Assembly: GCA_024403035.1 (NCBI GenBank)
Contig: JAKSSP010000007.1
Span: 17,414 to 81,413 of the forward strand
DNA from: Mogibacterium sp.
GTDB lineage: Bacteria; Bacillota; Clostridia; Peptostreptococcales; Anaerovoracaceae
Length of the DNA stretch: 64,000 nt
Direction of reading: 5' to 3'
Positions 1 through 9,856 of the stretch are shown piece after piece (within the stretch, counting starts at the first letter, position 1; each line of letters opens with the position of its first letter). Under the pieces are notes generated by a model. That model worked only from the letters and a program-made list of their open reading frames with translations. It searched no databases and had not been told where the DNA came from. The translations under genes and the position numbers were made by a program.

Positions 1-1
1 T

Positions 2-871
2 CCTGAAGATCCTTACAGACTGACTGAAGAGGAAGAAGAGGTCATGATAGCCCTCGAGTCTTCGATCATCAACTCGGATAAGCTGCAGAGACATATCAAC
101 TACATGTTTACGCACGGGTCTCTCTTCAAGATCATGAACAACAACCTGCTTTATCACGGCTGCATGATCTTCAACGAGAGGGGCAATTTCAAGAGTGTTG
201 AGATCGAAGGAAAGAAGTACAAGGGCGCAGCGTATATGCGCAAGCTCGATCAGATGATCAGAGACGCCCGCGGCAAACAACCTGAAGGCAGGACATCGGC
301 CGAGGCCGCGGCTATCATGTGGTACCTGTGGCTTTCCGAGGATTCACCGCTGTTCGGCAAGGACAAGATGACGACCTTTGAGAGGTACTTCATCGAGGAC
401 AAGGCGACCCATAAAGAGAACAAGGTGCCTTATTACAAGCTGATCGACAAGGAAGAGACAGCCGTCAAGATCCTTAAGGACTTCGGGCTCGATCCTGTGA
501 GCGGACGCATACTTAACGGACATGTTCCGGTCAAACTTGTTAAGGGAGAAACGCCAATAAAAGCCAACGGCAAGATCTTTATCATCGACGGAGGCATATC
601 GAAGGCATATCACAAGACTACGGGCATTGCCGGCTATACGGCGATCATGACTTCGAAACACATGTATCTGGCAGAGCATCAGGCTTACGAGCCTCTGCGC
701 GAGGACGGCACCCAGACCTTCCACAGGCCTGTAATGCATCTGGTACACACCGCGCCTGTCAGACTCAGGATAAGAGATACGGATATCGGCGTCGAGATAC
801 GCGAAAAGATCGCGAACCTTGAGGCTCTTCACGATCAGTTCGTAGGCGGCGGCATCAGAGAGATCTATTGA
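2..871 (+). CDS. fbp: Fructose-1,6-bisphosphatase class III, 3' part (5' end outside window)
   Basis: C-terminal ~289 residues of the Fbp class III family, which hydrolyses fructose-1,6-bisphosphate to fructose-6-phosphate in gluconeogenesis. The frame is open from base 2 with no stop, so the true start lies upstream; the family is usually about 640-670 residues. Recognisable family segments are NGHVPVKLVKGE and the downstream IIDGGISKAYHKTTGIAGYT region, followed by the conserved tail ending FVGGGIREIY. It lies at the head of a glycogen gene cluster on the same strand, which fits feeding carbon from gluconeogenesis into storage. The internal ATG at 44 is not a likely start, because coding continues upstream of it. 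Confidence 0.93.
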   Translation, partial: PEDPYRLTEEEEEVMIALESSIINSDKLQRHINYMFTHGSLFKIMNNNLLYHGCMIFNERGNFKSVEIEGKKYKGAAYMRKLDQMIRDARGKQPEGRTSAEAAAIMWYLWLSEDSPLFGKDKMTTFERYFIEDKATHKENKVPYYKLIDKEETAVKILKDFGLDPVSGRILNGHVPVKLVKGETPIKANGKIFIIDGGISKAYHKTTGIAGYTAIMTSKHMYLAEHQAYEPLREDGTQTFHRPVMHLVHTAPVRLRIRDTDIGVEIREKIANLEALHDQFVGGGIREIY

Positions 872-890
872 TGCAGAAAGGCGGAGGACC

Positions 891-986
891 ATGGAGATAT
901 TAACAAGAGTACTGGGAGGAGTACTGTTTGCGTTCAGCATCTGGTATATACTGGTGCTTTACAAAAACAACAGAGATAAATTCTAA
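891..986 (+). CDS. 31-residue single-pass membrane peptide
   Basis: A short open frame, MEILTRVLGGVLFAFSIWYI then LVLYKNNRDKF, preceded by a strong GGCGGAGG ribosome site 3-10 bases before the ATG. One hydrophobic helix (about residues 5-24) is followed by a basic tail, which predicts an N-out/C-in single-span protein. Its stop codon (984-986) overlaps the ribosome site of the PrsW-type protease gene, so the two are probably translationally coupled. I do not recognise a family. The SD, the helix and the tight placement make it likely to be real; a helper or partner of the neighbouring membrane protease is only inference. Confidence 0.6.
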   Translation: MEILTRVLGGVLFAFSIWYILVLYKNNRDKF

Positions 987-998
987 GGGGTGAATGAA

Positions 999-1736
999 AT
1001 GTATATGAGCTCGAATTTGATGGCTATGGCGATCGTGCCGGGCGTGCTCCTGATAGTCTATGTATACAAAAAGGACAGAGTAGAGAAGGAACCGCCTGCT
1101 TTGATGTTCAAGCTGGTGCTGTTTGGTATCTTTTCATGCATAGCCGCGGGTTACCTCGAACAGCTTGAGAGCCAGTTCCTGCCGGCTTATCCGCAGGGCT
1201 CGGTCCAGTATGCGCTGCAGACGTCGTTCCTGATGGCGGCTCTGGTTGAAGAGACAGTTAAGTTTCTGGCCATGAGAGCAGCATCCTGGAACAACAGCGC
1301 GTTCAACTACCGCTTTGACGGCGTGCTTTACGGACTGACCGCGGCTGTCGGTTTCGCGATCTATGAAAACATCATGTATGTCGCCATGTACGGCATGCAG
1401 ACAGCCATAGTCAGAGCGTTCACAGCTATCCCGCTGCACGCGTTCTGCGGAGCGTTCATGGGCGCCATCTACTCATACTCCAAGAAAGCCAGCATACTGG
1501 GCAACGGCGGAGCGTCAGTGATGTACACGATACTCGCTCTTCTGGTGCCGATGGCCATACACGGAACATATGATACTTTCGCGTTCCTCGGACAGAGGGG
1601 GACCGGTCCGCTGCTCGTCCTTGTAGTGATCCTGTACATTGCGGCCATCACGATGATCAAGAAGCTGTCGGCTTCTGACTACAGAGCGGGATTCTATCCT
1701 GAGGCCAGACCTATCGATTACGACGTAGAGATTTAG
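999..1736 (+). CDS. PrsW family intramembrane metalloprotease
   Basis: About 245 residues with 7-8 hydrophobic spans. It carries the PrsW/CPBP-like motif EETVKF (the two glutamates in EExxK), and later histidines in PLHAFCG and AIHGTYD that fit the metal site. PrsW-type proteases cut membrane anti-sigma factors or other single-span proteins; the substrate here is unknown. The ATG at 999 is chosen over the GTG at 990 because AAGGGG (985-990) sits 8 bases upstream of it. The gene lies between fbp and glgB in one transcription unit, which is not an obvious metabolic fit. Confidence 0.85.
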   Translation: MYMSSNLMAMAIVPGVLLIVYVYKKDRVEKEPPALMFKLVLFGIFSCIAAGYLEQLESQFLPAYPQGSVQYALQTSFLMAALVEETVKFLAMRAASWNNSAFNYRFDGVLYGLTAAVGFAIYENIMYVAMYGMQTAIVRAFTAIPLHAFCGAFMGAIYSYSKKASILGNGGASVMYTILALLVPMAIHGTYDTFAFLGQRGTGPLLVLVVILYIAAITMIKKLSASDYRAGFYPEARPIDYDVEI

Positions 1737-1751
1737 AAAAAGGAAACGGTT

Positions 1752-3671
1752 ATGAGCAAGACAAGAGAAAAGCTCACGGAAGAGCTGTTATACCTCTACA
1801 ATACGGGCAAGCTCTACCATGCCTACCGGACTTTCGGTGCGCACATCGAAGACGGAGGAGTGCAGTTCACCCTGTGGGCGCCTGACGTGAAGTCGGTCAG
1901 AGTGACCGGAGACTTCAACGGCTGGGATGCATCAGCCGTAATGGAGCACATCGGTGACACGGGTGTCTGGACATGTTTCGTTCCGGGCGCCAAGGCAGGC
2001 GACCATTACAAATATGAGATCGAGACAGCAGGCGGAAAGCATCTGTCCAAGGCAGATCCGTTCGCCTTCATGAACGTGAAAAGACCGGGAACCGACTCGA
2101 TAATCACAGAGCTTTTCTACGAGTGGAAAGACTCAAAGTGGATGAAGGAAAGGGAGAAGCAGGACACTTTCACCTCCCCGATGAATATCTACGAGTGCCA
2201 TCTGGGCTCATGGAAGAGACCTGAAAGCGGGGACGGGGAAGCGTTCTACACATACAGAGAGCTGGCGAAGATCCTTGTACCGTATGTAAAGGACATGGGA
2301 TATACGCATGTCGAGTTCCTGCCGGTGATGGAGCATCCGCTGGACGCGTCATGGGGCTATCAGGTGACCGGATTCTTTGCCCCTACATCCAGATACGGAT
2401 CCGCGCACGACCTCAAGCATCTCATTGAGTCGTTCCACAAAGCAGGGATAGGCGTGATACTCGACTGGGTGCCGGGCCATTTCTGCCCGGACGATCACGG
2501 TCTCAGAGACTTTAACGGCAGCAAGCTTTACGAGAGCATAGTCCATCCTGACTGGGGCACATACAAATTCGACTTCAGCAGGCCGCAGGTAAGGAGCTTC
2601 CTGCTGTCGAACGCGATGTACTGGCTGGAGGAATACCATGCTGACGGCCTAAGGGTCGACGGAGTATCCAGCATGCTGTATCTGAACTTCGGAATCAGTG
2701 ACAAGTCGAAGATGAGATTCAACAAATACGGCGGCGAAGGCGATCTTGATGCTATCGAATTCCTGAAAGAATTCAACTACATGATCGGTACCAACACGAA
2801 GGGTGCGGTAACGATCGCGGAAGAGAGCTCGGCATGGCCGCTCGTGACCAAGCCGCCTAAAGATGGCGGTCTCGGCTTCCACTACAAATGGAACATGGGC
2901 TGGATGAACGACACACTCGAGTACATGTCGACAGACTTCCCGTGGAGAGAGAACAATCACAACAAGCTGACTTTCTCCATGACATACGCATACAGCGAAA
3001 ATTACATACTGCCGCTCTCGCACGATGAAGTAGTGCACGGCAAGAAGAGCCTGATAGGCCGCATGCCTGGAGACACATGGAGACAGTTTGCCGGCGCGAG
3101 GCTTCTGGCGATATACCAGATGACACACCCGGGCAAGAAGCTCAACTTCATGGGACATGAGATAGCTCAGTTCATAGAGTGGCGCGAGTACGAGCCTCTT
3201 GAATGGTTCCTGCTCGGCTACGAGAATCACGAGAAGTTCCAGGTCTTCATAAAGGACCTGAACCATGTATATACGGAGCATCCGGCGCTGTGGTCAATTG
3301 ACAACAGCTGGGACGGCTTCACCTGGATAGACCCTGACGACAGGCAGCAGAACGTACTCACGTATCTGAGACGCGGCAAAGCTCCTTCAAAGAAAGAAGA
3401 AGGCGAGCTGCTGATCTGCGCGGTCAACATGGGTGTAAAGGCATTCGATGAGTTTGATATCGGAGTGCCTGAACCGGGATATTATAAAGAGATAATCAAT
3501 TCCGACGACGCGAAGTACGCCGGAAGCGGCAGGGTCAACACCCGCCAGATACGCGCCAGGAAGAAACCTGCTCATGGTATGCCTTACTCGATAAGAGTCA
3601 GGATGCCGGTGGTAGGCGGCGCGATATTCAGGAAAAAACCTGAGAAAGAAATAAAAAGGAAAGGCAAATAA
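1752..3671 (+). CDS. glgB: 1,4-alpha-glucan branching enzyme
   Basis: GH13 branching enzyme, 639 residues, making alpha-1,6 branches in glycogen. It has an N-terminal CBM48-type sandwich (about 30-120, FTLWAPDVKSVRVTGDFNGW). The (beta/alpha)8 catalytic domain has the nucleophile Asp in LRVDGVSSML (about 303), the acid/base Glu in IAEESSAWP (about 356) and LPLSHDEVVHG (about 423). A C-terminal beta domain ends in a basic, lysine-rich tail. Length is close to the usual 620-730. The start has an AAAAGGAAA ribosome site. It is the first enzyme of a glgB-P-C-D-A run and lies 7 bases before glgP. Confidence 0.96.
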   Translation: MSKTREKLTEELLYLYNTGKLYHAYRTFGAHIEDGGVQFTLWAPDVKSVRVTGDFNGWDASAVMEHIGDTGVWTCFVPGAKAGDHYKYEIETAGGKHLSKADPFAFMNVKRPGTDSIITELFYEWKDSKWMKEREKQDTFTSPMNIYECHLGSWKRPESGDGEAFYTYRELAKILVPYVKDMGYTHVEFLPVMEHPLDASWGYQVTGFFAPTSRYGSAHDLKHLIESFHKAGIGVILDWVPGHFCPDDHGLRDFNGSKLYESIVHPDWGTYKFDFSRPQVRSFLLSNAMYWLEEYHADGLRVDGVSSMLYLNFGISDKSKMRFNKYGGEGDLDAIEFLKEFNYMIGTNTKGAVTIAEESSAWPLVTKPPKDGGLGFHYKWNMGWMNDTLEYMSTDFPWRENNHNKLTFSMTYAYSENYILPLSHDEVVHGKKSLIGRMPGDTWRQFAGARLLAIYQMTHPGKKLNFMGHEIAQFIEWREYEPLEWFLLGYENHEKFQVFIKDLNHVYTEHPALWSIDNSWDGFTWIDPDDRQQNVLTYLRRGKAPSKKEEGELLICAVNMGVKAFDEFDIGVPEPGYYKEIINSDDAKYAGSGRVNTRQIRARKKPAHGMPYSIRVRMPVVGGAIFRKKPEKEIKRKGK

Positions 3672-3678
3672 CGACTAG

Positions 3679-6108
3679 ATGATTAGAAACAAAGACGATT
3701 TCAAGACAGAATACAAACGTTTGGCAAACTCGATGTTCAGAAGAGATCCTGAATATCTGACAGATGACAGAGACAAGTTCGCCGTGCTGGCAAGACTCGT
3801 GGAATGCGAGGCAAATGAGAGAGCCAACGCGGTAGAGATACTGTCAGCTCAGAAAAAGAAGAAAGAGGACAAGAGAGTTTATTACTTTTCGATGGAATTC
3901 CTTATCGGAAAGCTGATGGAGAACTATCTCCTCAATCTCGGCATCCTCAATGAGGCAAAAGAAGCTTTTGCTGACTATGGAAAAGACCTTCAGAAGGTGC
4001 TGGATACGGAGCCTGATCCGGGCCTCGGAAACGGCGGTCTCGGAAGACTGGCGGCCTGCTTCCTCGACTCGATGGCGGCTCTCGGCATCAGGGGCGACGG
4101 CATGGGCCTGAGGTATAAGTTCGGACTCTTCAAGCAGAAGATAGAGAGCGGCTACCAGATAGAGCTTCCTGACGCGTGGCTGGATGAAGGCTACGTCTGG
4201 GAGCATGCGAAGCCATATGACTCGGTAATGGTCAGATTCGGCGGCAAGGTCGAGAGATCGCTCAAAGACGGAGTGATGGAATACAAGCACGTCGACTACA
4301 CCACCATCAGGGCGGTGCCATATGACGTACCTATCATCGGATTCGGCGGACAGACGATCAACACGCTCCACCTTTGGGACGCGCAGCCTGTACACGATAC
4401 CATCGACATGGAAGCCTTCAACGCCGGCGACTACAGCAAGGCTATGAAGGACCGCAGCGAGATAGAGGCCATCACAAGCATACTCTATCCTGATGATACG
4501 AACGGTATAGGAAAGCAGCTCCGTCTGAGACAGGAGTACTTCCTTGTAGCGGCAGGCATCGGGATGATAATCAACGAGTACAAATCGCGCTACGGAACAG
4601 ATGAATGGGACAAGCTGCCTGACAGGATACAGATCCATATCAATGATACACATCCTACCATGTGCATCCCTGAACTCATGAGGGTGTTCATCGACGAGGA
4701 AGGCCTTGAGTGGGCGGACGCGTGGAAGATCGTCAGAGCGACAGTATCGTTCACAAATCACACCGTGCTTCCGGAAGCGCTTGAGAAATGGAGCATCCCT
4801 CACTTCCAGCAGCTGCTGCCGCGTATCTACATGATAATCGACGAGATCAACAGACGCTGGCAGGCAAGCCTCCCTACAGAGGTCGATGACTGGCATTCAG
4901 TGAGCCGCGACACCTCGCCTCTCTGGGACAACGAGGTGAAAATGGCCAATCTGTCCGTTGTCGGAAGCCACTCCGTAAACGGAGTATCGGCTCTTCACAG
5001 CGACATCCTTACCAAGACGGTGTTCAAAAAATTCTACGGACTTCAGCCGCAGAAGTTCAACAACAAGACGAACGGCATCAGCCACAGAAGGTTCATGCTG
5101 CAGTCTAACCCGGGACTTGCCTCACTGATAGACAAGACAATAGGCACAGACTGGCAGGTCGATTTCGATCAGATCAAAAAACTTGAAGAATACGCGAGCG
5201 ACAGCGCTTTCCTTGACGAGCTCATGGCAGTCAAGAGAGAGAACAAGCTGAGACTGGCCGCGTACATCAAGGAGAAGATGGAGATCGAGGTAGATCCTGA
5301 TTCCGTATTCGACGTGCAGGTAAAGCGTATCCACGCTTATAAGAGACAGCTGCTCAACGGATTCAAGATCCTTGACCTTTATAACAGACTCAAGGAAAAC
5401 CCGGATCTGCCGATCCAGAACTACACGTTCATATTTGCCGGCAAGGCAGCTCAGGGTTACGCTTTCGCCAAGGAAGTCATCAAGTTCATCAACAGCCTTG
5501 CGGATATGATCAACTCCGATCCTGTTGTAAGCAAGCGCATCAAGGTGGTGTTCATAGAGAACTTCCGCGTATCCAACGCGCAGCTCATCTATCCTGCCGC
5601 TGACATAAGCGAGCAGATCTCCACAGCAGGCAAGGAAGCCAGCGGAACGGGCAACATGAAGTTCATGATGAACGGAGCCGTGACCCTCGGAACGATGGAC
5701 GGCGCCAATGTTGAGATCAGCCAGCTTGCGGGCATGGACAACATATGCATCTTCGGTTACTCATCGGAAGAGACAGACAACTTCTACAGGCACGGCGGTT
5801 ACTCCGCACAGGGCTGTGTCGACGTGGATCCTAGACTCAGGTGCATGACCAGCCAGCTGGTCGACGGCACGTTCCTGCGCAGCGACTATGATTTCTGGGG
5901 GATCTACGACGCGCTGCTCAGAAGCAACGACGAGTACTTCGTTCTCGGAGACTTTGACTCATACGTCAAGGCCTGGGAGGGTATGGACAAGATATACGCG
6001 GACAAGGAGCGCTGGGCCCGCATGTCGCTTGCCAATATCGCTAACTCCTCGTTCTTCTCGAGCGACCGTACGATCGCAGAATACGCAAAAGATATCTGGA
6101 ACATATAA
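3679..6108 (+). CDS. glgP: Glycogen/alpha-glucan phosphorylase
   Basis: GT35 phosphorylase, 809 residues (usual length about 800), releasing glucose-1-phosphate from glycogen with PLP. The hallmark EASGTGNMKFMMNGA contains the PLP lysine, K661 by direct codon count. Also present are GNGGLGRLAACFLDS and the INDTHPT segment. It lies 7 bases after glgB and 28 bases before glgC, so synthesis and breakdown enzymes are made from the same message. Flux control must then be largely allosteric or by substrate, which is inference. Confidence 0.97.
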   Translation: MIRNKDDFKTEYKRLANSMFRRDPEYLTDDRDKFAVLARLVECEANERANAVEILSAQKKKKEDKRVYYFSMEFLIGKLMENYLLNLGILNEAKEAFADYGKDLQKVLDTEPDPGLGNGGLGRLAACFLDSMAALGIRGDGMGLRYKFGLFKQKIESGYQIELPDAWLDEGYVWEHAKPYDSVMVRFGGKVERSLKDGVMEYKHVDYTTIRAVPYDVPIIGFGGQTINTLHLWDAQPVHDTIDMEAFNAGDYSKAMKDRSEIEAITSILYPDDTNGIGKQLRLRQEYFLVAAGIGMIINEYKSRYGTDEWDKLPDRIQIHINDTHPTMCIPELMRVFIDEEGLEWADAWKIVRATVSFTNHTVLPEALEKWSIPHFQQLLPRIYMIIDEINRRWQASLPTEVDDWHSVSRDTSPLWDNEVKMANLSVVGSHSVNGVSALHSDILTKTVFKKFYGLQPQKFNNKTNGISHRRFMLQSNPGLASLIDKTIGTDWQVDFDQIKKLEEYASDSAFLDELMAVKRENKLRLAAYIKEKMEIEVDPDSVFDVQVKRIHAYKRQLLNGFKILDLYNRLKENPDLPIQNYTFIFAGKAAQGYAFAKEVIKFINSLADMINSDPVVSKRIKVVFIENFRVSNAQLIYPAADISEQISTAGKEASGTGNMKFMMNGAVTLGTMDGANVEISQLAGMDNICIFGYSSEETDNFYRHGGYSAQGCVDVDPRLRCMTSQLVDGTFLRSDYDFWGIYDALLRSNDEYFVLGDFDSYVKAWEGMDKIYADKERWARMSLANIANSSFFSSDRTIAEYAKDIWNI

Positions 6109-6136
6109 CACATTTAAAACAGGAGACTGATAAAGG

Positions 6137-7267
6137 ATGAAAAAGAAAAAAATGCTGGCGATGCTCCTGGCCGGAGGTCAGGGAAGCAGACTCTACAGCC
6201 TGACGAACAACATAGCCAAGCCGGCCGTGTCGTTCGGAGGCAAGTACCGCATAATAGACTTTGGTCTTTCCAACTGTGTCAACTCTGGAATAGACACTGT
6301 TGGTATCCTGGTACAGTACAAGCCGCTGGTTCTCAACCGCTACGTCGGCACGGGAGAGTCATGGGACATGGACGTACCGGACGGCGGAGTGCATATACTT
6401 CATCCATACGCCGGAAAGAGCGGCGGAGAGTGGTATGAGGGTACAGCTGACGCGATTTTTCACAATATCGACTTCATAGACATGTACAGCCCTGAGAACG
6501 TTCTCATCCTTTCAGGCGACCATATCTATAAGATGAACTACAACCTGATGCTCGAAGAACATGAGGCAAATAATTCCGATCTTACGGTATCCGTCATAGA
6601 GGTACCGTGGGAAGAGGCGAGCCGCTTCGGCATCATGACGGCCGATGAAGAGGGCAACATAGTGAAGTTCTCGGAAAAGCCGAAGGAACCGGACAGCAAT
6701 CTCGCTTCGATGGGCATCTATATCTTCAAATGGGATACCCTGCGCAAGGCTCTGCTCGAGGATCATGAAGACAAGGATTCTTCGCACGACTTCGGAAACG
6801 ACATCATACCGAAGCTCCTTGGAGAGGGCAGAAAGCTCACAGTCTACAGGTTCGCGGGCTACTGGAGAGACGTCGGGACCGTCCAGAGCTATTATGACAG
6901 CCAGATGGACCTGATGGACAACGTTGAGAATATAAACGTGTTCAGCGGTGACATGAAGGTCTTCTCCAACTCCAACGTATTTCCGCCGCAGTATCTGGGA
7001 CGCGAGGCCAATATCCGCAACTCCCTGGTATGCAACGGATGCACGGTATACGGAAGCATAAAGCACTCCATTCTCGGCTCGGGATCGGTCGTTTTGGGCG
7101 GCACGGTCATCGAGGACTCCATAGTCCTGCCTAACGCCTTGGTAGGGCGTAACTGCCGTATCACAAGGGCCATCATAAACGAAGGCGCTGTAGTCGAGGA
7201 CAATACCGTTATTGGCGATGCCGAAGGAGATATCCAGGTCTTTGGCGAGACTAAGCTGTCGATATAG
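6137..7267 (+). CDS. glgC: Glucose-1-phosphate adenylyltransferase, catalytic subunit
   Basis: Makes ADP-glucose from ATP and glucose-1-phosphate, the committed step of glycogen synthesis. 376 residues. The nucleotidyltransferase fold starts with [13 protein letters not shown] (about 11-23) and continues with [15 protein letters not shown] and the sugar-binding [16 protein letters not shown] follows, then a C-terminal left-handed beta-helix with hexapeptide repeats (about 280-376). It lies 11 bases before glgD. In Bacillota the two subunits are known to form a heterotetramer in which GlgC carries catalysis. Confidence 0.96.
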   Translation: MKKKKMLAMLLAGGQGSRLYSLTNNIAKPAVSFGGKYRIIDFGLSNCVNSGIDTVGILVQYKPLVLNRYVGTGESWDMDVPDGGVHILHPYAGKSGGEWYEGTADAIFHNIDFIDMYSPENVLILSGDHIYKMNYNLMLEEHEANNSDLTVSVIEVPWEEASRFGIMTADEEGNIVKFSEKPKEPDSNLASMGIYIFKWDTLRKALLEDHEDKDSSHDFGNDIIPKLLGEGRKLTVYRFAGYWRDVGTVQSYYDSQMDLMDNVENINVFSGDMKVFSNSNVFPPQYLGREANIRNSLVCNGCTVYGSIKHSILGSGSVVLGGTVIEDSIVLPNALVGRNCRITRAIINEGAVVEDNTVIGDAEGDIQVFGETKLSI

Positions 7268-7278
7268 GAAAGGAAGAG

Positions 7279-8388
7279 ATGGATATGAAGACTATAGGAC
7301 TTATTTCCGCAAACTACGGCAGCAGTGAATTCGGCGCTCTGCTGAAAGACAGATCACTGGCCTCTCTTCCTTACGGAGGCAGATACAGACTCATTGACTT
7401 TGCGCTTTCAAACATGGCAAACGCAGGCATCACGACGGTAGGCGTGATCGCGCCGACCAATTCGGGATCCCTGATCGACCATATCGGCGTCGGCAACCCT
7501 TGGTCGCTCGCCCGCAAGAAAGGCGGACTCTTCGTCATGCCGGGTTCCGTATACGGCATGCAGCAGTCGGGAAGCAGATTCCTCATGAGAGACCTCCTGC
7601 TGTGCAGGATCTTCTTCATCAAGGATGGTGCGGATTATGTGGTCATGTCGGGCAGCAGCGATGTCTGCAACATGGATTATGAGCCGCTCATCAAGGCTCA
7701 CGCTGAATCCGGCAAGCCCATAACGATGGTTTACAAGAAGGTACCTAGGGGCGAGGAGTTCCACGGATATTTCCTTGATATCGACGAGAACGGCAAAGTC
7801 AACAGCATTAATACCGAGAGTTTTGGCTGGTCCAACTACTTCGCGGACACATTCATCATCAGCAGACAGTACATGGTCGATTTCATGAACTGGTATTCAG
7901 CTCTGGAATACAGAGACATGATAGATATCATCCGCGACAACATGGACACCATGGATATCGGAACCTTTGAGTTCAGAGGATACCTCGGCAAGATCAAGAA
8001 TCCTTGGCAGTTTCTCAAGGTCAATCAGGCCATGACGGACTATGACATCAGAAACGAAGTATTCTGCAATCCTGAGAGACTGATCTATACCAAGGCCCAG
8101 GACGAGGCTCCGGTATTCCATTATCCGGATGCTGACGTAAGGAACTCAGTTATCTCTGCCGGCTGCCGCATCGAGGGCAGAGTAGAGAACAGCGTTATCT
8201 TCAGAAGCTGCCACATAGCCAAGGGCGCCGTGGTCAGGAATTCCGTGATAATGATGCACGGCACGATAGGCGAGGGCGCTGTCCTTGACAACGTGATCGC
8301 AGACAAGTACGTCACTATCAATCCGGGCGTCAAGATCTACGGCGGAAAAAGAGAACCGGTCATCATCGGCAAGAATCAGTCTATCTAA
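7279..8388 (+). CDS. glgD: Glucose-1-phosphate adenylyltransferase, GlgD-type subunit
   Basis: 369 residues, homologous to GlgC over its full length but with a degraded N-terminal nucleotide loop: ISANYGSSEFGALLKDRSLA replaces the GGxGxRL loop. PYGGRYRLIDFALSNMANAG is conserved, and the C-terminal beta-helix repeats are intact. This is the GlgD form typical of Bacillota, known to be weakly active or inactive alone and to stimulate GlgC. Its position directly behind glgC supports that assignment. Confidence 0.94.
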   Translation: MDMKTIGLISANYGSSEFGALLKDRSLASLPYGGRYRLIDFALSNMANAGITTVGVIAPTNSGSLIDHIGVGNPWSLARKKGGLFVMPGSVYGMQQSGSRFLMRDLLLCRIFFIKDGADYVVMSGSSDVCNMDYEPLIKAHAESGKPITMVYKKVPRGEEFHGYFLDIDENGKVNSINTESFGWSNYFADTFIISRQYMVDFMNWYSALEYRDMIDIIRDNMDTMDIGTFEFRGYLGKIKNPWQFLKVNQAMTDYDIRNEVFCNPERLIYTKAQDEAPVFHYPDADVRNSVISAGCRIEGRVENSVIFRSCHIAKGAVVRNSVIMMHGTIGEGAVLDNVIADKYVTINPGVKIYGGKREPVIIGKNQSI

Positions 8389-8407
8389 GTGAAACCCGGA
8401 GAAGACA

Positions 8408-9850
8408 ATGGCTAAAAAAAACATTCTCTTCGCGGCTTTCGAGGCCTCACCTTTCATAAAGACAGGCGGCCTCGGAGACGTTGCGGGGGCTCTTCCTTCG
8501 CATCTCAAATCAGATGAGTTCGACTGCAGGGTCATACTTCCGCTTCTGAGCTCCATACCAGAGGAGTACAGAAACAAGATGAAGTATGAGACAAACTATG
8601 ATGTCCAGCTCGGATGGAGGAGCCAGTACTGCGGTCTTTTCAATCTTATGAGGGGAGGTGTCAAGTACTACTTCCTTGACAATGAGTACTACTTCAAGCG
8701 CGACCAGGTATACGGTGAATACGACGACGCGGAGAGAGTCGCCTTCTTCTCGAAGGCTGTTCTCGAGACCGTGAGGTATATCGCGAAGAACTTCAAACCG
8801 GACATCATCCACGTCAACGACTGGCATACCGCGTTGGTGCCTGTATTCCTCAGAGAGTCATACAACGGCGATCCGCTGTATGATTCCATCAAAACGGTCT
8901 TTACGATCCACAATCTGAAGTTCCAGGGACAGTACAGCAGATACGTAGCAGGCGATATCTGCGGACTGCACGATACACCTGCAGAAGATCAGATGATCCA
9001 CGACGACGCGTTCAACTTCCTTCAGGGCGCGGTCATATATGCGGATGCTGTCACGACTGTCAGTCCGACATACGCGAGAGAGATCTGTTCAGTGGAGTAC
9101 GGTGAGCGTCTGGAGGGTCTGTTCCAGTCCAGGAGCTACAAGCTGAGCGGCATTTTAAACGGCATAGATCGTAAGAGCTTTGACCCGAAGACAGACAGGG
9201 CCTTGGCGGCAAATTACGGACCGGAAAGCCTTGAAAAAAAGGTGAAGAATAAGCTGGCCCTTCAGAGAGAACTGGGTCTGGAAGAGGATCCTGACGTTCC
9301 GTTGTTTGCTATGGTCAGCCGTCTGACTACTCAGAAGGGCGCAAACCTCATCGCAGATCTGCTGCCTGAATTCAGGGAGCGTAAGATGCAGCTTGCCGTT
9401 CTGGGAACAGGCGATTATCTCTATGAGCACGCGATAGCAGACTTCGCTTACCACAACCAAAGCAGATTCGCCGCAAGGATAGCCTTTAATGAGCAACTGT
9501 CCAGAAGGTTCTACGCGGGCGCTGACGTATCCCTGATGCCGTCCGGATTCGAGCCTTGCGGGCTTGCTCAGATGATAGCCATGCGCTACGGCACACTGCC
9601 GCTCGTCAGAGAGACCGGCGGTCTCAAGGACACAGTGTCCGGATACTGGGATGCCGGAAACCTTGCCAACGGTTTCTCGTTCAGGGACTTCGACGCCAAA
9701 GGTCTGCTAAGCACAGTGGATCTGGCACTAGGCCTTTGGTATGAGCAGAAGGATACGTGGAAAGAGCTGCAGAAAAATGCCATTGGAATGCATTACGGAT
9801 GGGAGGAATCGGCCGCGAAATACCGCGAACTCTACGCGAGTCTGCTGTAG
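8408..9850 (+). CDS. glgA: Glycogen synthase (ADP-glucose)
   Basis: GT5 glycogen/starch synthase, 480 residues (family about 475-490). It adds ADP-glucose units to alpha-1,4-glucan chains. The N-terminal KTGGLGDVAGALP loop (about 18-30) binds ADP-glucose. HVNDWHTALVP and the C-terminal SGFEPCGLAQMIAMRYG retaining-GT-B motif with its Glu are also present. It follows glgD by 19 bases with a GGAGAA ribosome site. With GlgC/D it completes the synthesis branch of the operon. Confidence 0.97.
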   Translation: MAKKNILFAAFEASPFIKTGGLGDVAGALPSHLKSDEFDCRVILPLLSSIPEEYRNKMKYETNYDVQLGWRSQYCGLFNLMRGGVKYYFLDNEYYFKRDQVYGEYDDAERVAFFSKAVLETVRYIAKNFKPDIIHVNDWHTALVPVFLRESYNGDPLYDSIKTVFTIHNLKFQGQYSRYVAGDICGLHDTPAEDQMIHDDAFNFLQGAVIYADAVTTVSPTYAREICSVEYGERLEGLFQSRSYKLSGILNGIDRKSFDPKTDRALAANYGPESLEKKVKNKLALQRELGLEEDPDVPLFAMVSRLTTQKGANLIADLLPEFRERKMQLAVLGTGDYLYEHAIADFAYHNQSRFAARIAFNEQLSRRFYAGADVSLMPSGFEPCGLAQMIAMRYGTLPLVRETGGLKDTVSGYWDAGNLANGFSFRDFDAKGLLSTVDLALGLWYEQKDTWKELQKNAIGMHYGWEESAAKYRELYASLL

Positions 9851-9856
9851 GAAAAC

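Noticed and set aside
3844-4896. A 350-codon minus-strand frame opposite glgP
   Set aside because: Shadow of glycogen phosphorylase; no start signal.
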